A stretch of 52,745 nt of DNA from Alloalcanivorax venustensis ISO4 (GTDB taxonomy: Bacteria > Pseudomonadota > Gammaproteobacteria > Pseudomonadales > Alcanivoracaceae): assembly GCF_015356855.1 (NCBI RefSeq), contig NZ_ARXR01000021.1:1-52745 (forward strand), given 5' to 3'. Under the pieces are notes generated by a model that was not told where the DNA came from, ran no database searches, and saw nothing but the letters and a program-made list of their open reading frames with translations. Shown here piece by piece: positions 17,338 to 25,635 of the stretch. The translations under genes and the position numbers were made by a program. The stretch's first letter is position 1. Each line of letters opens with the position of its first letter.

Positions 17338-18285
17338 TTGTCTGCCCTGACCCTTCGTAATCTCACCAAGACCTACGCCAACGGTGTCGAGGCGCTCAAA
17401 GGCATCGACCTGACCGTGGAGCGGGGTGATTTCTTCGCGCTGCTGGGCCCCAACGGCGCCGGCAAGTCCACCACCATCGGCATCGTCAGTTCGCTGGTCA
17501 ACAAGACCGGCGGCGAGGTCACCATCCTCGGCCACTCCCTGGACCAGGAACGGGAACTGGCCAAGCAGAAGATCGGCGTGGTGCCCCAGGAATTCAATTT
17601 CAGCCAGTTCGAAAAGGTGTTCGACATCGTCGTCACCCAGGCGGGCTTCTACGGCATTCCCGCGCCGCTGGCCCGGCAGCGCGCCGAGAAGTACCTGCGC
17701 AAGCTGGGGCTGTGGGACAAGCGCAAGAACCAGGCCCGCTCCCTGTCCGGGGGCATGAAGCGCCGGCTGATGATCGCCCGCGCCCTGGTTCATGAGCCGG
17801 AGCTGCTGATCCTCGATGAGCCCACCGCCGGGGTGGACATTGAGCTGCGCCGCTCCATGTGGGATTTCCTGATCGGCCTCAACAACGAGGGCCGCACCAT
17901 TATTCTCACCACCCACTATCTGGAAGAGGCGGAGTCCCTGTGCCGCCGCATCGCCATCATCGACCACGGCCGCATCGTCGAGAACACCGACATGAAGTCG
18001 CTGCTGGAAAAGCTGCAGGTGGAAACCTTCATCCTGGATCTGGCCCGGCCGGTGGACCACGCGCCGGAGCTGCCCGGTTTCGACGTGCACCTGCGCGACG
18101 CCGGCACCCTGGAAGTGGCGGTGCCGAAGACGCAGAGCCTGAACCAGTTGTTCGTGGCCCTGGCGGAGCAGAATTTCGAAGTAATGAGCATGCGTAACAA
18201 AGCCAACCGTCTCGAGGAGTTGTTCGTGCGCCTGGTGAAACAGAACCTGCCTGAACAGAACCCGCAGCGGGAGAACGCCTCATGA
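17338..18285 (+). CDS. yadG: ABC-2 type exporter ATP-binding protein, YadG-like
   Basis: A 315-residue ABC ATPase. Walker A is LLGPNGAGKSTT, the signature is LSGGMKRRLMIARAL, and Walker B is LLILDEPTAGVD followed by the switch His in TTHYLEEAE. A ~80-residue C-terminal extension with mixed charge follows the core. The start is TTG, preceded by GAGGTGAT; ATG and GTG codons nearby are out of frame. It overlaps the permease gene by 4 nt. The pair resembles E. coli YadG/YadH, whose substrate is not established. Confidence 0.88.
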   Translation: MSALTLRNLTKTYANGVEALKGIDLTVERGDFFALLGPNGAGKSTTIGIVSSLVNKTGGEVTILGHSLDQERELAKQKIGVVPQEFNFSQFEKVFDIVVTQAGFYGIPAPLARQRAEKYLRKLGLWDKRKNQARSLSGGMKRRLMIARALVHEPELLILDEPTAGVDIELRRSMWDFLIGLNNEGRTIILTTHYLEEAESLCRRIAIIDHGRIVENTDMKSLLEKLQVETFILDLARPVDHAPELPGFDVHLRDAGTLEVAVPKTQSLNQLFVALAEQNFEVMSMRNKANRLEELFVRLVKQNLPEQNPQRENAS

Positions 18286-19055
18286 CGCTGCATCAACAAT
18301 GGGTCGCTTTCCTGACCATCGTCACCAAGGAAGTGCGCCGCTTCCTGCGCATCTGGCCGCAGACGCTGCTGCCGCCGGCGATCACCATGACCCTGTATTT
18401 CGTGATCTTCGGCAACCTGGTGGGCAGCCGCATCGGCGAGATGGGCGGCTTCGATTACATGCAGTACATCGTGCCCGGCCTGATCATGATGAGCGTGATC
18501 CAGAACAGCTACGGCAACGTGGTCAGTTCGTTCTTTTCCACCAAGTTCCAGCACTCCATCGAGGAGATGCTGGTGTCGCCGATGTCGCCGTTCGTGATCC
18601 TGTCCGGCTTCGTGGTGGGCGGCATGGTGCGCGGCATCATGGTGGGCGGCATCGTCACCACGGTGAGCCTGTTCTTCACCGATCTCGACGTGCAGCACGC
18701 CTGGATCACCCTGCTGGTGGTGGCGATGACCTCGGCGCTGTTCGCCCTGGGCGGCTTTATCAACGCCATCTTCGCCAACAACTTTGACGACATCAGCATC
18801 ATTCCCAACTTTATTCTCACGCCGCTGACCTACCTGGGCGGGGTGTTCTACTCCCTGGACCTGCTCTCCGAATTCTGGCGCACCGTGACCCTGGTGAACC
18901 CCATCGTCTACATGGTCAACGCCTTCCGCTACGGCGTGCTGGGTGTGAGCGACGTCAACGTATACGCCTCCCTGGCTGCTATCTTCGCCTTTACGGTAGT
19001 GTTCTTTCTGCTGGCGCTGTGGCTGCTGCGGCGGGGCACCGGAATTCGCGGGTAA
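18282..19055 (+). CDS. yadH: ABC-2 type exporter permease, YadH-like
   Basis: A 257-residue inner-membrane permease with six hydrophobic segments. ABC-2 family marks are [20 protein letters not shown] in the first half and [20 protein letters not shown], then [13 protein letters not shown] in the second. It forms the transport channel with the preceding ATPase. It ends 5 nt before the queF ATG, so queF may be cotranscribed. Confidence 0.9.
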   Translation: MTLHQQWVAFLTIVTKEVRRFLRIWPQTLLPPAITMTLYFVIFGNLVGSRIGEMGGFDYMQYIVPGLIMMSVIQNSYGNVVSSFFSTKFQHSIEEMLVSPMSPFVILSGFVVGGMVRGIMVGGIVTTVSLFFTDLDVQHAWITLLVVAMTSALFALGGFINAIFANNFDDISIIPNFILTPLTYLGGVFYSLDLLSEFWRTVTLVNPIVYMVNAFRYGVLGVSDVNVYASLAAIFAFTVVFFLLALWLLRRGTGIRG

Positions 19056-19060
19056 TCGAC

Positions 19061-19900
19061 ATGAGCTTTCTCAACGACACGCCGCTGGGCCGCACCAGCG
19101 CTTTCATCGACCAGTACACCCCTTCGTTGCTGTGCCCGGTGCCCCGTTGGGACGCCCGCGAAAGCCTGGACCTGGACACCGCCGCCGAAGGCGAGCCGCG
19201 GCTGCCGTTCCACGGCCAGGACATCTGGAACGCCTATGAGTTGTCCTGGCTCAACGAGCGCGGCAAGCCGGTGGTGGCCATGGCCGAGCTGGTGGTGCCG
19301 TGCATCTCACCGAACATCATCGAATCCAAGTCGCTGAAGCTCTATCTGAACTCGTTCGCCAACACCCGCTTCGCGTCCCGCGAGGCGGTGATCAAGGCGA
19401 TCGCCGGCGACCTGGCCCAGGTGGCCGGGGCACCGGTGGACGTGCGCGTCATGAGCATGGAGGAAGCGGCCCGCGCCGCGGTCTGGGACGACCACGGCGA
19501 CAGCGTCGATCATCTCGACGTGGCGTTCGAGCATTTCGAGTACCGCCCGGATCTGCTGTTCACCGAACAGGGGCCGGAGCGCAACGGCGCGCTGGTGTCG
19601 CACCTGCTGCGCAGCCACTGCCCGGTCACCAATCAGCCGGACTGGGGCACGGTTCAGGTGCGCTACACCGGCGCCGAGATCAGCCCGGCCAGCTTTCTGC
19701 GCTACGTGGTCTCGCTGCGCAACCACCAGGGCTTCCACGAACAGATCATCGAGCAGATGTTCGTCGACCTGAAGCGCCAGTGCGCGCCCCGCCACCTGTC
19801 GGTGTACGGCCGCTTCACCCGCCGCGGCGGCCTCGACATCAACCCGTTCCGCTCGGACTACGAAGACCTGCCGCGCAACCTGCGCACCATCCGCCAGTAG
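19061..19900 (+). CDS. queF: NADPH-dependent 7-cyano-7-deazaguanine reductase
   Basis: A 279-residue long-form (bimodular) QueF. It reduces preQ0 to preQ1 in queuosine synthesis. The NADPH-binding motif [13 protein letters not shown] is in the N-terminal half. The catalytic Cys in [17 protein letters not shown] and the substrate Glu in [11 protein letters not shown] are in the C-terminal half. The length matches the E. coli type and not the short Bacillus type. Start ATG is 5 nt past the yadH stop. REP-like DNA follows it. Confidence 0.96.
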   Translation: MSFLNDTPLGRTSAFIDQYTPSLLCPVPRWDARESLDLDTAAEGEPRLPFHGQDIWNAYELSWLNERGKPVVAMAELVVPCISPNIIESKSLKLYLNSFANTRFASREAVIKAIAGDLAQVAGAPVDVRVMSMEEAARAAVWDDHGDSVDHLDVAFEHFEYRPDLLFTEQGPERNGALVSHLLRSHCPVTNQPDWGTVQVRYTGAEISPASFLRYVVSLRNHQGFHEQIIEQMFVDLKRQCAPRHLSVYGRFTRRGGLDINPFRSDYEDLPRNLRTIRQ

Positions 19901-19903
19901 CGA

Positions 19904-19998
19904 CTGTGGGAGCGGGTTGTGGGAGCGGGCTGTGGGAGCGGGCCCTGCCCGCGAAAGGGCGGTCCCAGACCGCCCGGCAGGATCCCAGAGACCTCGAC
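19904..19998 (+). repeat. REP-like unit with a triplicated head
   Basis: The heading TGTGGGAGCGGG occurs three times in tandem (from about 19904, 19918 and 19931). It is followed by GGGCCCTGCCCGCGAAAGG, a GGGCGGTCCCAGACCGCCC hairpin and CAGGATCCCAGAGACC. It lies between the convergent queF and AbgT-like genes and may end transcription from either side. Confidence 0.7.
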
Positions 19999-20000
19999 GG

Positions 20001-21482
20001 CTAGCCCGCGCCGAGCGGCCAGCCAAAGCCGATCCACACCCCCAGCAGCACCGACCAGCCGGCCAGCAGCGCCAGGCTGTAGGGCAGCATCAGCGCGATC
20101 AGCGTGCCGATGCCGGTGTCGCTCCGGTAACGGCGGGCGAAGCCCAGCACCAGGGCGAAGTAGGGCATCAGCGGGGTAATGATGTTGGTGCTGGAATCGC
20201 CCACCCGGTAGGCGGCCTGAGTGGCTTCCGGATCGATGCCCACCAGCATCAGCATGGGCACGAACACCGGCGCCAGGATGCCCCACTTGGCGGAGGCGCT
20301 GCCGATCATCAGGTTGATCAGGGCCACCAGCCCCACGAACAACAGCAGCAGCGCCACGGTCGGCAGATTCAGGCCGCCCAGCCAGGCGGCGCCCTTGATC
20401 GCCAGCACCAGCCCCAGCTGGCTGTAGCTGAACCAGGCCACGAACTGGGCGGCGAAGAACATCAGCACCAGGTAACCGGACATCGAGCTCATGGTGGTTT
20501 CCATCGCCTCGATGATGCCGCCGGCGGAGCGGAAGCGGCCGCTCACCCGCCCGTAGACGGCGCCGCACAGCCCCGCCAGCAGCGCGATCAGCACCACCAG
20601 CGACGACATGAACGGCGACTGCAGCAGGCCGCCGTCCTCACCGCGCAGCGGCGCGTCCGCCGGCGCCACCAGCAACACCACCGCAATCACGCCCAGCGCC
20701 AGCACCGCCAGAGTCCAGCCCAGGGCGCGGCGATCCATGTGCGGCGCCAGGTCCTGGTCGTCGTTGTCGGCGGGCCGGTCGGCCACGCGCGGCTCGGTGA
20801 TGCGCACCGTGACCAGCGACACCACGGCGGTGACCAGCACCGTGGAGACCATGATGAACCAGTAGTTGCCCGCCGCCGACACCACGCGGTCGGGCTCGAC
20901 GATCGCCGCCGCCTCCGTGGACAGGCCGGCGAGCACCGCGTCCACCGGGCCGAGCAGCAGGTTGGCGCTGTAGCCGCCGGACACCGCCGCGAACGCGGTG
21001 GCGATGCCGGCCAGCGGCGAGCGGCCGGCCAGCTGGAACAGAAAGCCGGCGAGGGGAATCAGCACCACATAGCCGGCGTCGAAGGCGAGGCTCGACATCA
21101 CCCCGGCGAACGCCACCGTCACCACCAGCGTGCGGTGCGAGGCGCGCCGCACCAGCGCCGCCAGGCTGGCGCCCAGCAGGCCGGAATGCTCGGCGATGCC
21201 CAGCCCCAGCATCGCCACCAGCACCACGCCCAGCGGTGCGAAACCGGTGAAGTTGGTGACCATCTCGCTGAACAGATAGGTAAGGCCGTCGCCGTCGAGC
21301 AGCGAGCGCACCTCAATGGCGCGGTCCTCCAACGGATGCGTGGCGGTCAGGCCCACCGCCGCCAGCAGCGCGCTCAGCGGCAGCATCAACAGACACAGCC
21401 AGACGAACAGCAGGGTGGGGTGCGGCAGGCGGTTGCCGGCGCGTTCCAGCCGGGCCAGCCAGCCGGAGGACGGTTCAGCCAT
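20001..21482 (-). CDS. AbgT family transporter
   Basis: A 493-residue inner-membrane transporter with about 12 hydrophobic segments. It opens with RLPHPTLLFVWLCL-like family sequence (seen as NRLPHPTLLFVWL). It carries conserved SAKWGILAPVFVPMLM and GDSSTNIITPLMPYFAL segments near the C-terminus, diagnostic of the AbgT family. Members import p-aminobenzoyl-glutamate or export antimetabolites such as sulfonamides. AAGGAG precedes the ATG. The cyclase gene ends 11 nt upstream on the same strand, so they probably share a transcript. Confidence 0.92.
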   Translation of the reverse strand: MAEPSSGWLARLERAGNRLPHPTLLFVWLCLLMLPLSALLAAVGLTATHPLEDRAIEVRSLLDGDGLTYLFSEMVTNFTGFAPLGVVLVAMLGLGIAEHSGLLGASLAALVRRASHRTLVVTVAFAGVMSSLAFDAGYVVLIPLAGFLFQLAGRSPLAGIATAFAAVSGGYSANLLLGPVDAVLAGLSTEAAAIVEPDRVVSAAGNYWFIMVSTVLVTAVVSLVTVRITEPRVADRPADNDDQDLAPHMDRRALGWTLAVLALGVIAVVLLVAPADAPLRGEDGGLLQSPFMSSLVVLIALLAGLCGAVYGRVSGRFRSAGGIIEAMETTMSSMSGYLVLMFFAAQFVAWFSYSQLGLVLAIKGAAWLGGLNLPTVALLLLFVGLVALINLMIGSASAKWGILAPVFVPMLMLVGIDPEATQAAYRVGDSSTNIITPLMPYFALVLGFARRYRSDTGIGTLIALMLPYSLALLAGWSVLLGVWIGFGWPLGAG

Positions 21483-21493
21483 AGCGGTTCTCC

Positions 21494-23032
21494 TTAGAGC
21501 CGTACTTGTTGTTGTATCTTGGCCGCCGCCTTGCCCATCACATCCAGCACTTTTTCCCGGTCGCGGTCGGGCAGGCTCTCGGAGTGCACATGCAGCGCGA
21601 AGCCTTCCGTCTCGAAATCCACGGCCACGGTCTTGCGCTTCTTCAGGTCCGAGGCGGAGCGGGCCAGGGCCTTCAGTATGCGGTTTTTGTCCACGTTGTG
21701 AATGCGCTCCAGGTCCATGTGCAGGCCGAACCCGGTGGTGGCGACGCTCACGAAGCGTTGCTTGCCGCCGGCGTTGCGCTTCAGTGCCTGGGCCTCGAAC
21801 ACCGGGATCGGCCGGCTGAAGCCCTTCGCCGTCACCTCGCCCACATTGCGGCAGCGCACCCGGTCCTTGATCAGCTCATGGGTGCTTTCCGAGATCAGCA
21901 CCTGCCCCGGCCGGCAGGCGGATTCCAGCCGGCTGGCCAGGTTCACGTCGGTGCCGAGGATGGTGTAGTCCATGCGGCTGTCGGTGCCGAAGTTGCCCAC
22001 CGTCACATAGCCGGTGTTGATGCCGATGCGGATTTCCAGCTTCTGGGTGATGCCCTCGCGTTGCCAGCGCTGGCGCAGAAAGCGCATGTGCTGCTGCATT
22101 TCGATGGCCATGGCGGCGCACCGGTAGGCGTCTTCCTGGGCGCCCTCGCTTTTCGGGTCGCCGAAGAACACCATCACCGCATCGCCGATGAACTTGTCGA
22201 TGGTGCCGCCGTGGCGCAGGGCGATGCGCGTCATCTCGCTGAGGTAGGTGTTGAGCATGCGGGTCAGGGTGTCCAGCGGCAGCTCCTCGGAGATCGCGCT
22301 GAAACCCTTGATGTCCGAGAAGAACACCGTCAGCCGTTTACGCCGGGTCTCCAGCTTGGCGTCGCGCTTGCCGGAAAACAGCGAGCCCCAGATCTGCGGC
22401 GGCAGATACTTGGCCAGCTTGCGCGACATCTCCACCGCCTGTTGCTGTTGCTCGCGCACCCGGATCTGCGCCTGGCGCAGGAACTGCGCCTGACGGTTGG
22501 CATAGAAGGAACTGGCGCCCACGTACAGCCCCAGCCCCACCAGCGACAGCACCGACACACTCAGCGGCACCGTGGTGGGGGTGGGCGGCACGCCCAGCAG
22601 CAGTGACGCCAGGGCGGCGCCGCCCAGCGTCATCAGCACGTTCAGCAGCCAGGGGCGCAGGCCGCCGCTGCTTACCGCGTTGGCGTGCACGATGATCAGC
22701 AGCACCAGGCTCGGCACCACCGCGAAGTGCAGCAGCGCGCAGGCCACCCCGATGATCGCCGCGTCCAGCTGCATCACCACCGGCGAGAAATGCTCCGGCA
22801 GCAGGTCCTTGCGCTGGCCCACCACCACCAGGGTCTGCACCAGCAGCGGATAGGCCAGCAGGCCGGCCACGCCGAGCAGATAGTGGGAGGGATAAAGCTG
22901 CAGGCCGACACCGGCCATCAGAATGGTCGCCGCCACCACGAAGGCAAGCAGGCGGATATAATTGCTCAGCCGGCGCGCGCGCTCCATCGGATCCAGATAG
23001 GGCTTGCGGGGGCGGTTCTTGGATGTACTCAT
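21494..23032 (-). CDS. Membrane-bound class III adenylate/guanylate cyclase
   Basis: A 512-residue protein. Residues 25-180 hold about six hydrophobic segments of a MASE-like membrane sensor, followed by a short coiled stretch (RQAQIRVREQQQQA). The cyclase homology domain spans about 230-412. Metal ligands are Asp240 (FFSDIKGFS) and Asp284 (IGDAVMVFF). Lys280 and Asp355 predict ATP rather than GTP as substrate, and Asn364 and Arg368 are the transition-state residues. About 85 extra residues follow the cyclase domain and match nothing I know. Likely product: cAMP, acting through a Crp/Vfr-like receptor elsewhere. Confidence 0.9.
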   Translation of the reverse strand: MSTSKNRPRKPYLDPMERARRLSNYIRLLAFVVAATILMAGVGLQLYPSHYLLGVAGLLAYPLLVQTLVVVGQRKDLLPEHFSPVVMQLDAAIIGVACALLHFAVVPSLVLLIIVHANAVSSGGLRPWLLNVLMTLGGAALASLLLGVPPTPTTVPLSVSVLSLVGLGLYVGASSFYANRQAQFLRQAQIRVREQQQQAVEMSRKLAKYLPPQIWGSLFSGKRDAKLETRRKRLTVFFSDIKGFSAISEELPLDTLTRMLNTYLSEMTRIALRHGGTIDKFIGDAVMVFFGDPKSEGAQEDAYRCAAMAIEMQQHMRFLRQRWQREGITQKLEIRIGINTGYVTVGNFGTDSRMDYTILGTDVNLASRLESACRPGQVLISESTHELIKDRVRCRNVGEVTAKGFSRPIPVFEAQALKRNAGGKQRFVSVATTGFGLHMDLERIHNVDKNRILKALARSASDLKKRKTVAVDFETEGFALHVHSESLPDRDREKVLDVMGKAAAKIQQQVRL

Positions 23033-23171
23033 GCACTGCCAATCAGGACGTTTGTCCGGAGCTTACCCAGTTGTGGGTTAAGAAAAAAGACTGATCGCCC
23101 GACGGCAAGGAAAGCAAGCGCGCTTTGCCGTACAATCCCCGGCGCGTCACCGTTCGCCCACAGGAGTTCCG

Positions 23172-23744
23172 ATGGACACACTGACCGCGCTCAACACCCG
23201 CGTTTCCGTGGCCCGCCTCACCGAGCCCGGCCCTTCCGCCGATCAGGTCAGACAGTTGCTGGCGGCGGCGATCCGCGCCCCCGACCACGGCATGCTGCGC
23301 CCCTGGCGGTTTCTGGTGCTGGAAGGCGAAGAGCGCGAACGCCTCGGCGACATCATGGAGTGGCGCCTGCTGCGCCGGCAGCCGGAGGCGGACCAGTGCG
23401 CCCGCGACAACATCCGCAACAAGGCCCTGCGCGCGCCCACCATCATCGTCGCCGTGGCGGAGATCACCGAAGGCCATAAGGTGCCCGCCTGGGAACAGGT
23501 GCTGGCGGTGGGCGCGGCGGTGCAGAACATCATGGTGGCGGCCCACGCCCTGGGCATCGGTGCCATGTGGCGCACCGGCGACCTGGCCAACGACGAAACC
23601 GTCAAGGCGCGCCTGGGCTTCGCCGACAAGGATCAGGTGGTGGGCTTCGTCTACCTGGGCACCCCCGCCGGGGCCCTGAAGAACCTGCCGGACGAACAAC
23701 CGGAAACCTTTCTGCGTGAGCTTCCCCGGGGGCGCGATGAGTGA
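23172..23744 (+). CDS. Nitroreductase family protein, YdjA-like
   Basis: A 190-residue FMN-binding nitroreductase of the compact YdjA type. The N-terminus NTRVSVARLTEPGP holds the FMN-binding Arg-Ser-like segment, RAPDHGMLRPWRF follows, and ALGIGAMWRTGDL is the conserved FMN-contact region. It would use NAD(P)H to reduce an unknown nitro or quinone compound. AGGAG lies ahead of the ATG. It overlaps the thioesterase gene by 8 nt. Confidence 0.88.
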   Translation: MDTLTALNTRVSVARLTEPGPSADQVRQLLAAAIRAPDHGMLRPWRFLVLEGEERERLGDIMEWRLLRRQPEADQCARDNIRNKALRAPTIIVAVAEITEGHKVPAWEQVLAVGAAVQNIMVAAHALGIGAMWRTGDLANDETVKARLGFADKDQVVGFVYLGTPAGALKNLPDEQPETFLRELPRGRDE

Positions 23745-24222
23745 TCTCGACGCCCTGGCCGACCGCGTGCGCGCGGCGATACCGCTCACCACCCATCTGG
23801 ACTTCCGCTTCACCGCCTTCGACGGCGAACGGCTCACCCTGACCGCGCCGCTGGCCCCCAACCATAACGACAAGGGCACCTTCTTCGCCGGCAGCCAGGC
23901 GGCGCTGCTGACCCTGGCCGGCTGGGCCTGCACCACGCTGATGGCGGACTCGGTGGCGGCCAATGCCGCGGTGGGGGAAGGCGAGGCCAGCGTCGATGTG
24001 GTGGCGGTGGAATCCAGCCTGCAATTCCGCGCGCCGCTGCACGGCGACATTGAAATCCGCGCCTGGGCCGACGACGGCGAGAGCGGCCGGTTTCACCAGC
24101 GCCTGAAGCGGCGCGGCAAAGCGAGCCTGGCGATTCTGGCCCGGGCAACCGACGCCCAGGGTGTGGTGGTTTCCGAGTACCAGGGCCTTTACCTGGCCAG
24201 AAACAACACGGATAACGCCTGA
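23737..24222 (+). CDS. YiiD_C-type putative thioesterase
   Basis: A 161-residue hotdog-fold protein resembling the C-terminal domain of E. coli YiiD. Family sequence includes APLAPNHNDKGTFFAGSQAAL, which marks the central hotdog helix, and VAVESSLQFRAPLHGDIEI in the sheet. It probably hydrolyses an acyl-CoA or acyl-ACP thioester. The ATG inside the nitroreductase gene is favoured over an ATG 21 nt upstream because translation then starts at the family's usual N-terminus and is coupled. Confidence 0.78.
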   Translation: MSDLDALADRVRAAIPLTTHLDFRFTAFDGERLTLTAPLAPNHNDKGTFFAGSQAALLTLAGWACTTLMADSVAANAAVGEGEASVDVVAVESSLQFRAPLHGDIEIRAWADDGESGRFHQRLKRRGKASLAILARATDAQGVVVSEYQGLYLARNNTDNA

Positions 24223-24237
24223 GTGACGCCGCCACGC

Positions 24238-24266
24238 TTGCCTGAACCGCGACCCTCGGGTACCCT
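24238..24266 (+). promoter_or_regulatory. Sigma-70 promoter for tRNA-Ser
   Basis: TTGCCT (24238-24243) and TACCCT (24261-24266) are 17 bp apart and followed by the GC-rich discriminator ACGCGCCC. The layout matches the promoter ahead of tRNA-Glu in this window. The start would be about 30 bp upstream of the tRNA. Confidence 0.72.
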
Positions 24267-24304
24267 ACGCGCCCTCTGATGATGACTCAGAGACAATCAG
24301 TTTT

Positions 24305-24394
24305 GGTGAGGTGTCCGAGTGGCTGAAGGAGCACGCCTGGAAAGCGTGTATACGTTTACGCGTATCGAGGGTTCGAATCCCTCCCTCACCGCCA
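24305..24394 (+). tRNA. tRNA-Ser (anticodon GGA)
   Basis: A 90-nt class II tRNA with encoded CCA. The acceptor GGTGAGG pairs with CCTCACC. The anticodon loop is CTGGAAA with anticodon GGA. The long variable arm TATACGTTTACGCGTATCG is present, and the T arm carries GGTTCGAATCC. It closely follows the E. coli serW/X sequence pattern. Confidence 0.97.
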
Positions 24395-24403
24395 AATAAA
24401 AAA

Positions 24404-24429
24404 GGGGTCCCGAACGGGACCCCTTTTTT
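24404..24429 (+). terminator. Rho-independent terminator of tRNA-Ser
   Basis: The hairpin GGGGTCCC-GAAC-GGGACCCC is followed by six T residues and preceded by six A residues. It lies 9 nt after the tRNA CCA and forms the centre of the larger mirrored structure at 24367-24463. Confidence 0.93.
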
Positions 24430-24622
24430 ATTTGCGGTCAGGGAGGATCAGATTCGAACCCTCCGTTCGACCGAGCGGCGCAAAGCGCCGCGAGGGACGT
24501 CGCCGCAAGCGGCGACGCCCCGAAGGGGTGAGACGGCGAAGCCGGCGAATCAATCCCTCCCTCACGGGCGCGCGAAGCGCGCCCCCCATCAGGGCCCGCT
24601 CCCACAAGGCAAGCTCCCACAA
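24430..24622. repeat. Mirrored tRNA-Ser tail and mini-hairpin cluster
   Basis: This gene-free stretch starts with an inverted copy of the tRNA-Ser T arm and 3' end (up to 24463). Five GC stem-loops with tiny AA or GAA loops follow: GCGGCGC/GCGCCGC (24475-24491), GTCGCCGC/GCGGCGAC (24499-24516), CCCCGAAGGGG (24518-24528), GGCGAAGCC (24535-24543) and GGGCGCGC/GCGCGCCC (24566-24584). A 14-bp direct copy of the tRNA 3' region lies at 24552-24565. A truncated inverted REP-like unit ends the block. Confidence 0.75.
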
Positions 24623-25585
24623 TCACTTCTTCCGATTAAACCCCCAGGCCCCACGGCGCCCCTCGCGCTGCACGTCCATGTCGTTGCGGATCTGGGCGTG
24701 GCTGATCAGCGCGAAAATAAAGGTGCCGCCGATAATGTTACCCGCCAGGGTGGGCAGGCCGAAGCGCAGGAAGAAGTCGCCCCAGCTCACTTTGCCGTCG
24801 AACACCAGATAGAGAATCTCGCTGGCGCCGACGATGATGTGCGGGAACTCACCGATCGCCACCACATAGGTCATGATCAGAATCACCCAGGCCTTGGCCT
24901 GGTCCGCGGACGGCATCACCCACACCATGGTGGCGATCATCCAGCCGGCGACGATGCTCTTGGAAAACATCGAGAAGGGGTCGTTCTCCATCACTTTTTC
25001 GCCGATCGCCACGAAGGCGTCGTTCACTTCCGGTGAGAACATCGGCAGATGCAGGAAGGTGAAGGCGGCGATGCCGGCGCCCAGCACGTTGCCCGCCAGC
25101 ACCACGCCCCACAGCCGCATCAGGCTGCCCAGGTTGCCCCGGGTGGGGTGGCTCATGAACGGCAGCACGGCGGTCACGGTGTTTTCGGTGAACAGCTGCT
25201 GGCGGGCCAGGATCACGATCAGAAAGCCCAGGGTGTAGCCCATGCTTTCGATCAGAAAGCCGGCGTCGCTTTCCGGCACATGGGCGTGCAGCAGGCCGCG
25301 CGCCACCATCGAGGCGCTCATGGAAATGCCGGCGGCGATCGCCGACCACAGCAGCGCCATGGCGTCGCGCTCCAGCTCTTTCTCGCCGCTGATGCGCAGG
25401 CGCTCGTGGACCGCCGCCGCCTTGGAGGGCAGGGCGGCTTCCCGGCGCCGGTCCTGTTCGTCGTGGCTTTCTTCGTCCTCGTCCCCGTTGTCGTCGCGGG
25501 CCTCGTCGCGCTCCCGTTTGACGGCTTCTTCCCAGGGCGTGTCGTCCTGGTCGTTATCCCTCGAATCCTGATCGTCGTGCGCCAA
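24623..25585 (-). CDS. Formate/nitrite transporter (FNT) family channel
   Basis: A 320-residue protein. The core from about residue 78 has six transmembrane segments and FNT family sequence, including ENTVTAVLPFM and the half-helix region FPHIIVGASEILYLVF. It resembles E. coli YfdC more than FocA or NirC. Residues 1-60 are an unusually acidic, disordered-looking tail rich in Asp and Glu. The start is TTG, supported by AGGAG 7 nt ahead. It lies 50 nt after the cation antiporter gene on the same strand. Confidence 0.87.
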   Translation of the reverse strand: MAHDDQDSRDNDQDDTPWEEAVKRERDEARDDNGDEDEESHDEQDRRREAALPSKAAAVHERLRISGEKELERDAMALLWSAIAAGISMSASMVARGLLHAHVPESDAGFLIESMGYTLGFLIVILARQQLFTENTVTAVLPFMSHPTRGNLGSLMRLWGVVLAGNVLGAGIAAFTFLHLPMFSPEVNDAFVAIGEKVMENDPFSMFSKSIVAGWMIATMVWVMPSADQAKAWVILIMTYVVAIGEFPHIIVGASEILYLVFDGKVSWGDFFLRFGLPTLAGNIIGGTFIFALISHAQIRNDMDVQREGRRGAWGFNRKK

Positions 25586-25635
25586 AGGGGCTCTCCTGGT
25601 GGGAAGTAAGAATCACACTATAACGGCTGTCGGCC

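Noticed and set aside
24305-24622. Active genomic island at tRNA-Ser
   Set aside because: No integrase, no foreign-looking gene and housekeeping genes on both sides; only a possible relic is claimed.
24432-24812. Arg-rich open frame downstream of tRNA-Ser
   Set aside because: It translates the mini-hairpin cluster; Arg/Pro repeats stem from CGG/CGC-rich stems, and it runs into the FNT gene antisense.
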